From: Coniochaeta sp. PMI_546
Taxonomy: Eukaryota > Ascomycota > Sordariomycetes > Coniochaetales > Coniochaetaceae
Length of the DNA: 64,000 nucleotides
Reading direction: 5' to 3'
Assembly: GCA_021432605.1 (NCBI GenBank)
Contig: MU271143.1
Coordinates: 1,869,277 to 1,933,276, forward strand
Of this stretch, positions 1-12,328 are shown piece after piece (within the stretch, counting starts at the first letter, position 1; each line of letters starts with the position of its first letter). The notes beneath the pieces are model-generated. The model was not told the DNA's origin and ran no database searches. It worked only from the letters and a program-made list of their open reading frames with translations. The position numbers and the translations under genes were made by a program.

Positions 1-1210
1 CCAGAATGTTATAGCTAATCCGGCACATACAAGAATGTGCAGGATCTTGACTGGGTGATTGCGCTATATACGTATCTTTCTCGCACTGCTGGTGTGGTGG
101 CTTCGGAAAGGATCGTACAAGACAACAAGGGGCGCGACTGGTACTGTTTTGGTAACGTCTGGGTAATTCAATGGCCTAGCCTGGTGTCGATATCGTCGAT
201 CGCTCGAAAGGCAAGTTGTGCTTTGGATTGGAGACTAAGAAAAGTGGTCAGGGGTGAGAGGACGGAATGAACCTCGAGTCTGAGATGTGAGCTTTTCTGC
301 CTTCTTAAGCACAGAGAGACTGGAAACGTGAATGGGTATGTTGTGCAGACATTTGAGACAACGGCAATGGTGCTCCTTGGAAACTGTGGAGAGCTCGAGG
401 CTACCCGGACTATTAATCTTAGGGGGAAAATGTTTGATACTTCTCCAGCACGATGGGTATGCCGGCAGCAGATACGTTTCGTTGGTTCTTTAGTGAGCCC
501 AAGCCTCCAGGATCATCTGAGCAAGAGGAACTCCATCTTGTTTCCTAGGTGCAGGAAGCCGAGCAAGTTTGCAGACCGCACGATCCAGCTGGACCAGCTG
601 TATGGTCTCTCTGCCCAACAAAGGATCGACGAGTCTCCTCGAACACCCGATCTTCAAAAGGCTATTGACCAGGTCCATCACCGAGTAGGAGCTAGCGTGA
701 TCCAAGGCTGATCCTATCAGGCGAATTGCGTATTACGGCAAGCCTTCACCGGGAACTCTGACGGTTGAAGGGCGGCGGCGCAGACTGTGGAGGCAGAACT
801 GCTCCAAGGTGAGTAACATCCTCAAGTGCCACCTTGACCGCACCGGCAGCAGCAATGTTGCTCCAAAACCAGATCTCCTTCGGGCTTCTGACAAGGTTGT
901 CGCCTTCTATGCGTTAGAATCATGCAGCTATCCTTCTCAAGGGCTTCTACAAAACGCCACAAACATCCATTTCGAATGAGAAAGGGTCTCGCCCCCGGCA
1001 TACAATTTGACTGGATACGCGGAAGGCTGCAGCTTGATGACAGGCTGTTGGGTTATAGCTAGCCAGTCCTCGCCATACAGATCGGGTGTGCCTGACTGTT
1101 AGCCGCTCCCTGGAAGGTACTCCTGCCTCCCTTACGCCCCAACCCGCACTTTCCTTCCAGACGACCGCCTGCATGGCCAACAAGGTCTATCGGGTGCAGT
1201 AGGTACATGG

Positions 1211-1215
<5 letters not shown>

Positions 1216-1249
<34 letters not shown>
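1216..1249. repeat. (AG)17 microsatellite
   Basis: There is an uninterrupted run of 17 AG dinucleotides, preceded by an impure A/G-rich lead-in from 1209. It is a simple sequence repeat in non-coding DNA and is likely length-polymorphic between strains. The short open frames that cross it, with alternating Arg-Glu or Ser-Leu runs, are artefacts of the repeat. Confidence 0.95.
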
Positions 1250-1251
<2 letters not shown>

Positions 1252-3572
1252 CCCAAAGACCGACCTCGGGAAGCGAGCAGGACCAGGATAACGATGTCAA
1301 CAAGAGATGGATATAACCGTCTCTCGCTTGATCCTAGGTCCGAGAGCCAACCAACAGCTCATTGTTGTGGAGAAGTTCGGAAGCTGACCACAGCTCGCGG
1401 CACTAGAGGCCACATGCCATCGGTCATACTGGTCCTTTCAACGTTGGAGTCGAGGTCAAGACGGTGGCTCATCTCAGGGACCGTAAGCACGTGAGGTACT
1501 TTGCATCGGCAGTCGACACAATCCTCCGTGGTCGAAATACTTGCAACATCGAGGCATAGAGGTGCCTAGTACGGTTGTGCACCGTTCCCGACGCTACTCA
1601 GCTCAGATAAACTCCCCACTAGTCCTACTGGAAGGGTGAACAAGGTCAAGGATAGATGCCGTTTGCCATGCGGCAGACTTAGGCCCGGCTATGGCCCTTT
1701 CCTTCCATGGCCGTCGTGGCGGCGTCAACCAATGAGATTTTCTTAATACCCGAACTTGCCTTTGCTTCTAGACCTCTGTTAGAAGGCTGTTCCTAAGTCT
1801 TCGAACATTCGAACCCTGTCCAACTCGCAGTGAAATGGCTTGGGCGGAGCAAGGGGCAAAGAGCATCATCGGCAATCGAAACAAGCTCGTATCGAACTTT
1901 GGCGGCCTATTATTAGCCAGTGATGGTGGGTTATTGGCGTGAAGGACCTGGACCATAGGGTCCTTTGGTGGTCGTGTTGTGCAAGTGCCCGTCCATTTTT
2001 TAGCTGCAGCAACCCAGCTACCAATCCGAAGGCAAGGCTAGGCCAGACATCGTCCGGAGGACTCTGCCGCTGTGTTTCAGGTTTGTTGTCTTGCGGCCGT
2101 TTCCTTCCTGCTGCCAGGCGTTCTACCTACAGCCCATATCCTATTGGCCCCCTAAACCGTTAGTTTCCAGAGCGGGTAAGACGCGCTGGGTGCTCATCGG
2201 TGACACCGGGACCGGAGGCATCGTCGGGGGCGGGTTCTTAGAGGTGGAGCAGGAGGTGCGAAGGGCCATTGTCATCGATCGCAACTGGACCGGAGCCGCG
2301 GTGATCACTCTCTCATCTCGATCTACTCCTCCTTGCCTGTTCCGCCCTTGCATAGACTTCATGTCCACTGCAACGGCCGATAGCTGCGGCGCGCCAGACG
2401 ACGGTCAATTCAAGTTCTGTTTTTCGGTAAGCGATTCTCGCAAGCACCCAGTGTCAATGCGATCAGAGCCGGGTCAAGCCGCAAGGGTTGGCGCCACAGA
2501 CCATTTCTGAAGGGCCACGATGGCAGACTGCAAGTCTTAGCTTCCTGACGAGGGAGTGGAAGTACACTGAGCAAGGTGATTGGGGGACGATGTTGCTCAA
2601 GGGCGTGTGTCGTGCATCGCCGCATCACAGCATCACAAGCTCTACCACGCCTTCGTCCAGACGTAAGCCAGATCTCGTGCTATGTGACAGATCAGAATCC
2701 TCGCCTTGTCTCCCCAGGATCTACTCCCAGTGACGCTGTTGACGGACGAACCATGAGTCTCGGGATGGGTAGGCCTTCGCCATGTTTTGCATCATGGAAG
2801 CGGGAGTGCAGGTTCACAACGAACGTGCATGAACCACTGTGAGCGCAACCAGTCCACCGGAGGCCAAGCTTGTGGTTGCTCAATGTACAATGTAGATACC
2901 TCCAGGGACTTCAGGACCTCAAAACAGTCCTGTCTGCCAGCAACAGCAACACTGAATGATGCAGGCACATGGACGATACTGTGCCGTGGTCATTCGAAGA
3001 TACACCTTAACATAGTGCTCTGAGGATGTCAATACACGCTATTGGATCACACCGAGCGTGTCTTGACAGTGTTATTGACAGCCGGTCAGCTCAAGGGCAG
3101 CGTAGTTGAACCTAAGCTGCAAGGGCGTGGGAATAGCCGTGCAAATAGGAACCTAGGTCCTGGAATGTCCTTTTACAGTACAGTCACGCAAGATCCATCG
3201 ATGGACGAATAAGGTACCTTATTAGGCCTAGACCCAGGCTCTACAGTGGTACGGTAATAGGCGACCGGCGCAAAACAGCTTGGCAGGCAGCTTAAGCCGA
3301 TTAAGTGACTTATCCCGGTCGTTGAACTGGGGTCTGCCTGGAGACCTGGGCCAAGTGAACTTTGTACGTACCATCGTCTCTCTTCTGAGGAGAGCAAGCA
3401 CGAACAAGTATGCTTCAAGGCCACTATCGACTGCAGATTCACTCCGAATACTGGTCAAATCGGGTGCATTATTCTTGCTCCTCAACCTCAGTTCCTCAGA
3501 GGTCTCTCCCATGATCGAACTGCACAAAGTTTACATGTGACCCCACATGCGTCCGTTTCTCTAAAACAGCCC

Positions 3573-3600
3573 AAAAATAAAAAAATAAAAAAAAATAAAA
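3573..3600. repeat. A-rich simple tract
   Basis: This is an adenine tract broken only by three T residues (runs of 5, 7, 9 and 4 A). It is low-complexity intergenic sequence. No target-site duplication or adjoining element is visible, so I do not call it the tail of a retroposon. Confidence 0.7.
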
Positions 3601-6600
3601 CCACTAACCGCCGTGCATCTCCGGACATTCTGATTCGCGAATGCAAATTAATCGCCCCATTGCCAGGGCTCTGTTCATGATCTGAAGCCACATTATGAAC
3701 ATCATCAACCCTCACCGGCTTCCACGTCACACCCACCCAATAACCTTCCTATCGAGCCCGCAGCAAGATAACGGTTGCCATTGGTTCAGCCCAACACCAT
3801 CGGTGATCAATGAATGTGACTCTGGGCTAACATTTCTCATGGTATCCCTGAGCGGTCGCCTGAATCGCTTCCAGTTTGCCCTCTCGATGTGCGTGGTCCC
3901 AGGCTAGTCACTTCGGATCTCATCGTCGAAGCACAGAAACTGCTAGGTCCTATGTGCAGTAAAACACCTCGGTGCTGATCCCGCGACCATATGTGCCAGC
4001 CATGCATAGACTACAATTCTATCGATTGTTCTCGGCCTCAAATTACGCTGCCACTGCCGCTAGTGACTTGGGTTCGCTATCGGACGGCCTATCCAAGAGG
4101 TCGCCGGAATGCGACCTTGTCCCAAACGAGGACATGCCTGAACAACTTGCTTTTTCGGATTGCTACACAGCCTGTTCCGGCATAAGCTTGAAGGGCCCCA
4201 GATGATCAAGATCGCGAAGTTCCGAGTAATGCGTGGTATTGTGTTTCCGGCTCTCGCGCACTGGATTATGGCCGCACGCAAGCTTTCCTCCAAGTGAAGC
4301 ATGAAAGGCGCCTTATTCTTCCTGTCCTTTCAAGGTATCCTGAGCTGGAGTTTGTGATGGTAGTAGTTTCCCAACTAGGTAATATGCGTGGCCACGATAC
4401 GTTTTATTAAAATCTGTACAAGCATGTTCCGTTCGGTCATACTCGGCGGATACCATTATGAACAGCACTTGGTCATGGCAAACTTGGTTGCTTGTGGGGG
4501 TTCAGAGGCAGTACACTCAAGGGACTGACATCTATCAACGACAACAGGGCTGGCTGAAAGTCCGAACACATGTCACTGCTCCGGCCCGTGGTGTACAATA
4601 CCACGACCACTTCCGCGCGCCTCTTTCCGCCATTTAGCATGATACTTTGCCACACGCAAGTTGAAACGGCGTTGGAAAGACACCCCGGTTCATAGGACAA
4701 TGCGAAGGCACCATGATAAGGCTCCGTGTGTGAATGTGCGAATTCATCGATCCCCTGTCTCGTCTAGCTATCTACAAGTGACGAACCTTACGCTTCATCA
4801 AGCAGACACCGGGCAGCCTATCTATCTGACAACTGCAGGTCTGCCCCGTGAGGCAGGGACAGCTTCCGATCTTTAGTCACCTGCGGAGCCTCGAACCTTC
4901 ATCCGATCTTGCTTTCGGACACTGTGCTGGTTGAACATGAATCCTGTTGGGCGTGTCTATAATCAAATTTCGCAGTATTACAAGTACCCCGGGCTAGCAT
5001 TGTGTCATCACTGTCACCTTCTCACTCGGAGCATCTAGCCTCTCGCGCGAACAGGCGCGAACGAGGAGATGGTATCGAATTTGAACCTCCGGATTACTTT
5101 ATCAAGGCCAATAGCCTGAGACTGGTGTTTTTTGCCCAGCTGGTCAGGGGTGGCAAGGTGCTTGCTTGCCTGGAACTGTGCCCCGGCAGTGCTGATAAGC
5201 TCCGGAGCGCCAGTTTTTGGGACTTCGCACCACAAAGGCATAACGCCTGTCTAGAGTGGCTGTCCTCCCCGAGTAAGAAACCCCCCTCTTCACGGTTTCT
5301 ATAGTCTGCGTTTGCGTGAACGAAGAACTGACTCGGGAGTTGCTCTTCAACACACCATGGCAACAGATCCCGCAACAACACGGACTCGCTTCCCGGGAGG
5401 ACATAGTCCGTTTCTCCCATGTTTTTGAGCGACTAGCTTCAACACTTCTCTCTGTGCCACAATTCTCTCAGGATTACTTTTGTTTTTTTGGGCTGTCTTA
5501 CGCTTTCTCCCTACTTGAGTACTAAAGGCGGGATTACTGTCCGCAGGATACATACGTCGTGATAGGCAGTATGCCATATATCTCAACGAGACAACACTCC
5601 GTCAAGGAAGAGCCTTTCCACGCCAGACAGTACCTTTGATGTGCTTCTGAGCAACCCTTGCTGCTCGGCATGCTTCGTACCGCAATGGCGTGACTCCTCT
5701 CAGCTCAGCGCAGAACTTCGTATGCCGGGACAGGCAAGCAGTCATTTAGCATCGGCGAATATGCGCAGCGTGCTTTGTTCTGCGATTCGAGGAGGTGCTA
5801 GTCAGTGTTCCCAAAGTGCTCCAATTTGTGCCTCAAATATAAATTGGGCGACCGACTTCCATTTCTGTTCGCTAACTACTTCCGAATCGGGTTTGACAAC
5901 CACATGTCATTGCCATCTCGACGGTCACGACGTCTCGAGTGGCATCTGCCTTTGTTACCAGGTTTTCCATATGGAAGTCAGGCAATCCATGTCATGCGTT
6001 GCGCCCCTCACTGCTGTGCTCGAAACGCTGCTACTCGATAACCTTCATTCCTTGCAAGACCGAAGCAATCGACCAAAACGAGCCAGGAGAGCGTGGAGAC
6101 GCGCCTCTTCGATTCTCGCCGACCACACGCATCACTTCTTACATTGTGTCAGGATCGTGGACATGATCTCGACCAGGGGTTGGGCCACGTTTGCCAACGG
6201 CAGCCCCATGCTACGGAGCGGGTTGTGGTTTCAAAAGATGTCCACACTCGCGTCATACAATACTATACTGGGAAACCCAATGGCCCTCCTATGGCATGCC
6301 ACTACGGCCAGCTGGTAGTTGGAGGCCTGGATTTCTTTCTGCCATCCCCCGGCCTCCGAAAGCTCAACTGTAATGTGCCACAGGTCCTAGGACCGCGCTG
6401 CGCCGTTGTGGTTTTAAGTTGGCGCAGCAAGGCAAGCCTGATTTGATGGTGGATTTCGTCATGAGATGGCAGATCGAGCGGAGGGAGTCATCATGTGCGT
6501 GACCACGAACAAATCTGCAAGCAGGCCAGCTTGGCGCAATAGAGTTGTATGGCTTGCCTGGCCGAGCCGACAGGGCGATGTCTAGCTGGATGTACGCTGA

Positions 6601-8141
6601 CAACTCAGTTGACCTTTCACTCTAGGTCGTTATGTATCGCAGGCACACGCACTTGTCAGCAAAAGTTGACCGGGATGCGGTGAATACTCCATCAAGCTCT
6701 AGGCGTTCTGTTTCCCATTTAGATAGCCCACCTGTGGAAGCATGGTGATCGGCAAGCCTGTTCCTCTGAAGATGCCGGCAGTAAGCTGGGCGTATTCAGG
6801 ACGTGCTTCCAGACTACGAGGCTGGAGAACAGACTGCAATATCGAAAAACTGTCAGTGTCTCGGACACGAAGGAGGAGGAGCGCGTGAGCAGACTCCTGG
6901 GGAGACACAGCAGCTCCAGCTCTGCAATCCTTGGTAGGCTGACGCTTGACTACCATCCGCGGAAGCTTTCGGATCCAGGCCTTGGTTGGGACAAACCGAG
7001 CTGGGGCACGTTCAAAGAAGGATGATTACAGTATGCACCGGGCGTCTAATGCGAGAAGCTCTGTTAGATTCAGCCATGTCATCTGAGAGTAGGAGGCCAG
7101 TACCCGGTGGTCTTGCATCAGAGTCGTTCGAGGGGTCAGCAGCACAATGCCAGCTGACGAGTTGCGCAGTTCCTGTCAGGGACGGTACACCTTCAGAGGC
7201 CGCCAAGGTCAAGAGTTGAGACATATTTGGCTAGAATTTCTCCGTGTTTTTATTTTCTTTCTAACTGACGCAGATACCTTTACTGTTGGTCTCTGAACAG
7301 GGTACTTTCCACATCAAGGAACATGAACCTGGCTCTTCGACATCCCATAGCCGACTGGATGGGACCGAAGCTTGACACCAGAGCTGAAGTGTTTTCCAAA
7401 GTGAAGGCAATCCCTTTCCTGGTCCTGTGTGGAACCTGTGATTACCTTTGGACGAGTACGTAGTTTGCTCTTTCGCTTGTTTCTGCATGTCCAGCTTGTC
7501 AAGCACGTTGTCTCACCTTGTAACTTGGTCGGCAGGGATTGCCGGCAGACTAACACACCGAAACACATCCAAATCATCTATTCGTAAACCTTGCGGCCGA
7601 AAGCTACGTTGGTTGACCACCCATCATCGCCGCTCAGTACGTGCCGTATAAGCTGTATCGCGGCCCTTTCCGTGGTTTCCTTTCATTGGATGGCGTTCTG
7701 GACAGCGATGTTTGGTTTCATGACTACACGAAAGATGGCGTCTTGGCTGCTTGGGTGAGGGACGGATGCAAGGGTGACCCCGGAAACACTTTTGTGCCAG
7801 GGGTGGCGGCACCCTAACGGCGATCCACCACGCGAGAGGAGTCACGCACTGACTCTTCGCCATTCCCCAAGGTAGCCCTGCTAGTGCCGCCTACCGCGAT
7901 CCACTGGCACCTTGAGGATGACGACTTCCAACATCCAACTGGCTTGGAAATTTGAGACGTTTGTCCTGCGCATCTTCGATATTCCACGGACACACCCTCC
8001 CCCCAAGGGCACGTTTCCCGAACAACACCACAGGGTGTCCCGTCTCTGAAGCTGCCGCTAACCGTGCGAAACTGTCTAATTTGCCGGCGCATCTCACGCC
8101 CTCTTTGTCTCGCTTTCTCATCTCATCCCATCCGCGGGGTG

Positions 8142-9738
8142 ATGCCGAAGAAAAGACAGCAATTCAAGCAGTACAGCAAACCACAGTCCACAGCCCCAGC
8201 TTTGCTCAGCAGTAGCTCTCCCTCTCCGCGAACAAGCAATTATGACGGTGCGCCCGCCCGCTTTCCTCCTCCTCCTCCTCCTTCTTCCACAGCTCTCTGA
8301 AATGCCGCCGGTAGTCTCAGCCGGCCACGGCAATGATTTGCGCCTTGTGTAGCCTTTATGCTGATTTGTATGCACGCATCCAGACCAACCGGGGCGTAGC
8401 GTCAACGAACTCCTCGCGGACCTGCGACGTGTGAGCTTGAGGTCTCAGCAAGTGCCGGAGAACTCGTCTACCTTTGCAGCTCCGGGCGCTCCAACAGTTC
8501 CGCCTGCGATCCGTCGCATCCTACGACTCCCAGAGACGCCTGCTCCCCCACCACGGCGGCCGGTACGACTTGCGCCCAACGGCCGTCGACCGCCCCCCGG
8601 ACCAGCGGCGCCACGCAGTTGGTTATCGCAGTCGCGGCACGCACCGAGGTCTGGTTCTGGGGCCTACGTCTCGGACTCTTTTGAACGGCACGCTCTGCCA
8701 GGCGCCTATGCACCGTCTCGGCATAGTCTGGTGGACATCGTTCTCCGGAAGCTAGCGGAAGACTGGGAGTTCCAGCGATCATACAATCGGTATTACCTCT
8801 ACTCTCTTCCGAATCACTTAAAGGTGGCTCTGATTACCTACTTGGGAATTTGGTATGGCAATGGCGTGTCTTCTACCGACCTCCGTGCGATCCTCCTGCC
8901 TTGTGCGGATGACGAGACTCAGGACGACGAAGAGCATGACTCCAGCATTGCCAACGAAGACATAGCCCACCTAGATTTGACAGGCTCACTGGGGCGAGAT
9001 CTCAAGCTACGAGAGCTATCAGACCTCCTCTTCCCCACAGCATCCCCAAAGTCACCGCATCCGATCCAAACCGAGCTTCAAGAGTCTTGGGACGCTCCCG
9101 CGTCACAAGCCGCCAGCTCCGCCATACCGCGCCCTCTCCTGCCTAATATCACGCACCTCTCGCTCGCCATCAACCCCAAACACGCATCTGCCGTCTCGTG
9201 GCGCCACCTCCTCTCGTTCGCCGCTCACTTCCCAACCCTCACGCACCTGAGCCTCGCCTACTGGCCCGAGCCGTCCCTCACCCCTAACGCCAAGCTCGCC
9301 TCATTCGTCGTGGCCAGCGGCACCGGCAGCAGCCGCACGGTACCGTACGGCGGCACGGGTCCCTACAGCCACTCGCTCGACGGCGACTGGTCCGAGGCCG
9401 TGCTCGTCCTCAGGCGGCTGAGCAAGAGCCTCTACGGCCTGGAGTGGCTCGACCTCACGGGCTGCGGGGCCTGGGCGACGGCGCTGATGGCGACGGTCGA
9501 GCACGATTTCGTCGACTGGGCCGGCGACTGGGGCAAGATCGGCACCGTGCTGCTGTACCCCGGCTACAAGCTTGGCGCCGATGCCGGCCAGTCGGAAACG
9601 GAGACGTACCAGAAGGATGTGGGACTTGCAGCCAAGCTGGTGAGGTATGTCCGGGGCCGTAGGGCTGGTAGAGGGCGGCCCATTGATGTCGAGACGGATG
9701 CGGTCGGTGACTTGTGGTCTGGCTCTAGGGTAGCTTAG
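8142..9738 (+). CDS. Leucine-rich-repeat-like protein (fungal 'tafazzin'-labelled family)
   Basis: Two exons, 8142-8247 and 8384-9738, joined by a 136-nt GTGCGC...CAG intron, give 486 residues. The first in-frame ATG is at 8142; the frame upstream opens only at GTG. The protein starts MPKKRQQFKQYSKPQ and has a Ser/Pro-rich N-terminus of about 100 residues. A conserved-looking helical block follows (LRKLAEDWEFQRSYNRYYLY), then an acidic linker. The C-terminal half has LRR-like segments (NITHLSLAINP, LTHLSLAYWPEP, LEWLDLTGCGAW). From memory, relatives in Sordariomycetes are often annotated as tafazzin. I see no HX4D acyltransferase motif, so that label is not supported here. The function is unknown. 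The LRR-like segments suggest a protein-binding role. It converges with the PP2A gene at 10878. Confidence 0.8.
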
Positions 9739-10877
9739 TTCCCGACGAAGATGTCGCACGGCCAAGGGTGTTTACTTGTTACGTGACCAAGCTGTTGGTC
9801 GAGGTGTGTTTCCAATATACAGTATCTGATCACCCGATGCGCAGTGCTGGACCTAGCGCAGTGCCGAATGACTATCGTTCCTTTCCCCGGAGCATCGTAT
9901 ATTCGAAAACACGACCATCTTCGTTGTAATTTCCCCGCTGAAGTCAGCCGAAGCATCGACAGGGCATCCACGCGGTACCGCTGAACGAACCTTTGAAAGT
10001 CGGGAAGCTAGGTCAGCCGAGCCATGGAATCATCAAGAATCGTACTGTTGGGACACAGAAGACATATTCAACCGTGTCATCCTTCATGAGGGACACTCCC
10101 AAGTGATCAACTACCATTTATTTCATGGCGCTTGTCTTCGAAACAGCAGCGTGTTACTCACAGAATGTGTGCTCTATCGAGTTGAGAGTCTTCTGGAAGG
10201 TGGAGACAGAGCCCGTAACCAGGCTGATTCCACGGGTGATTGCTTCACCTCAAGCAGTGCTTGGGTATGGTCAAATACATAGCTGACAACTTACGTACGC
10301 AGCTTTTCTTCTACTCATAATGCGTCGGAGAGGTAACTACGAGAGCCGGAAGCTCAGGTCATGGCTATGTCCACAAGGGCGGAATGTCCATCCCTCCCTG
10401 GTGCACATACGCTTCATGGCTGTCGTCTATGAAACATTCACAACATTCACCAAAAACATTGACCTGTGGACGGACAGATTCTCCAGTATAGGGGCAGAAT
10501 GGCAAAAGTCTTGTCCATGATTTGTCTCTATGTGGCCACTCTAACAACCAGAAACAAGGTGGTTCCGAGCCGGACAGATCAATGCGCGCCTCCTCATGCT
10601 GGCAATGCGTCACTCCTCACCAACACAAAGCGGCACATCATTCTTTCTACCACGGGCTGAACTATCTTGTTTCGGCTCTCTTCGGGGTCGAGACTTTAAT
10701 CTTACATCACTTCGAACAGTAGTAGTGGTTCTGCGTGAGTTTTCTGCATAGACGATGGCAAGGACAGACGCTGCGCTCGAAGACAAGGGGCCCACAATAT
10801 CGTAGCCGAAGTCCACGCCTTAAGAAGTCTATTCTGGGTCTCGTATGAACAGTAGGAAAGACGGAGGAGCAAGGCTA
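9739..10877. other. Convergent intergenic region
   Basis: This 1.1-kb gap lies between the 3' ends of the LRR-like gene and the PP2A gene, so it should carry both 3' UTRs and polyadenylation sites. No open frame here has recognisable protein features. I see no repeat or element in it. Confidence 0.6.
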
Positions 10878-12328
10878 TTAGAGGAAATAGTCCGGAGTCC
10901 CTGTATCGGCTTGTCAGCATCTTGGGTCCGCCACACGACGTGTCAAATAGTGGACTTACGTCTAGAGACCATGGGTTCGCCAGCTCTGGGACAGGGGTCG
11001 AATTGCAGGCTGCACACACAAGGTTAGTTGCAACACTCCGTGTGGCGCTCGAGGGCAAGGGCAACTTACAAGGTGTATTTCAGGTGCTCATCAATCTCCA
11101 TGATCGCAGCCTGGTTACCGCATCTGTAGCAGTAGTTCGGTGCTAGAATCAGTCAGACACAAGCTAGTAAAATAAAAACTGGATCTGCGCATAGCAACAG
11201 CTACACCCACCTGAGAAGATTGTGACAACATTCCTGTCCTGGGACCAGTTGTATCCCTCCATCACCAGCTGATGAGCCCGGGCAATCAGCGTCAAGCCGT
11301 TGTTATGGTTGAAAGCTTCCGAAATGTCCTGGCCGAAGGTGTAACCGGCACCGCGAGGAGAGATTCCCCATCCGCACCTGTCATCGGGGTCGGACCAGAG
11401 CAGATCGCACATGGGGCCTTCGTGGGGTACCTCTTGGATCCGGTCCAAGGCGCGGATGTTATCGAGCGTGTCAATGCTCGGAGACAGCCCGCCGTGCAGA
11501 CAGAAGATCTGGTTGTCGATGAGGGCTGTGAGGGGAAGGTAGTCGAAAAGGTCGGTGAAGTACTTCCAGACATTCGCGTTGCCGTATTTCCGCAGGCACT
11601 CGTCGTAGAAGCCGTACACCTGTGTAATCTGACGCGACTCGTGGTTGCCGCGCAGGATGGTGATGCGTTGGGGATAGCGAATCTTCAGAGCGACGAGGAG
11701 AGTGACGGTCTCAACCGAGTAATATCCACGGTCGACGTAGTCGCCTAATCGGCCCAAGCATTAACAACACAACGCGTCAGATCATTATAGTCTAGTTGGA
11801 CAGAACGTACCCATGAAGAGATAGTTGGTATCTGGGTTGGGTCCTCCAATCTTGAATAGCTCCATCAGGTCATGAAACTGGCCGTGGATATCACCGCACA
11901 CCGTCACTGGGCATTTCTGTCAAGTCACGAGAGATGTGAGTTAAGGGCGTAATTGGGAAAGCGTGAGAGCGTTGCATGAGACATACGACCGGTTGAACAT
12001 TAGACTCCTCTTGAAGTACTTCCCTCGCCTGATGGTTGGAGTTGCGTTAGTATTGAAATGCCCAATCAAGCTGAGGCACGCGACCGTCAGCTGTGTGGCG
12101 GGGATGGTTCATGATAACTTCTCCGGACCGCATAGCTGACAGACGTGACGGGTTTGGATGCCGACTAACCTTCTCACACAACCTCTGAACATCCGACTCG
12201 GCCAATTGTTTGCAAGCCATGAGGCTCTCAATCCAGCCGTCCACTGTAGGCACAGTCGCGGGCTCGAGGGTAGGCACAGACGACACTTCGGCGGGGACTC
12301 GCCCGACATCCTCCATATTGGTATCCAT
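10878..12328 (-). CDS. pph-1: Serine/threonine protein phosphatase 2A catalytic subunit
   Basis: Seven exons (12170-12328, 11987-12028, 11811-11916, 11211-11744, 11070-11142, 10960-11009, 10878-10900) give 328 residues, the usual length of fungal PP2A-C. The metallophosphatase signatures are intact: GDIHG (about 75-79), GDYVDRG (103-109) and RGNHES (134-139). The protein ends in TPDYFL, the PP2A tail whose terminal leucine is carboxyl-methylated in this family. The N-terminus, about 20 residues longer than animal PP2A-C, resembles other filamentous fungi. The enzyme removes phosphate from Ser/Thr as part of a holoenzyme with A and B subunits, acting in cell cycle, polarity and nutrient signalling. 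The DYFL ending separates it from the PP1 and PP2B classes; the symbol is the Neurospora name. The last coding exon is only 23 nt and carries the whole tail motif. Six introns make this the most fragmented gene in the window. Confidence 0.96.

Larger units (their letters stand above)
1..8141. other. Gene-poor region, no supported gene
   Basis: I find no recognisable gene in this stretch on either strand. The open frames are short, overlap each other on both strands, start mostly at non-ATG codons and show no domain I know. The longest, on the plus strand at 5641-6318 (225 codons), has no recognisable motif. Base composition looks ordinary, not strongly AT-rich, so the stretch does not look like heavily RIP-mutated repeat DNA. 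It contains one AG microsatellite (1216-1249), an A-rich tract (3573-3600) and one copy of the AGGTACCT motif (3212-3219). The last few hundred bases should hold the promoter of the gene that starts at 8142. Confidence 0.6.

Noticed and set aside
1207-1260. Arg-Glu repeat protein encoded by the AG microsatellite
   Set aside because: The apparent coding potential comes only from the dinucleotide repeat.
1795-1830. GGGTTCGAATG word resembling a tRNA B box (minus strand)
   Set aside because: The bases after the motif do not fit the tRNA consensus, and no acceptor stem or A box could be folded around it.
5641-6318. 225-codon plus-strand frame in the gene-poor region
   Set aside because: It starts at GTG, has no domain, and overlaps other frames of similar quality on the same strand.
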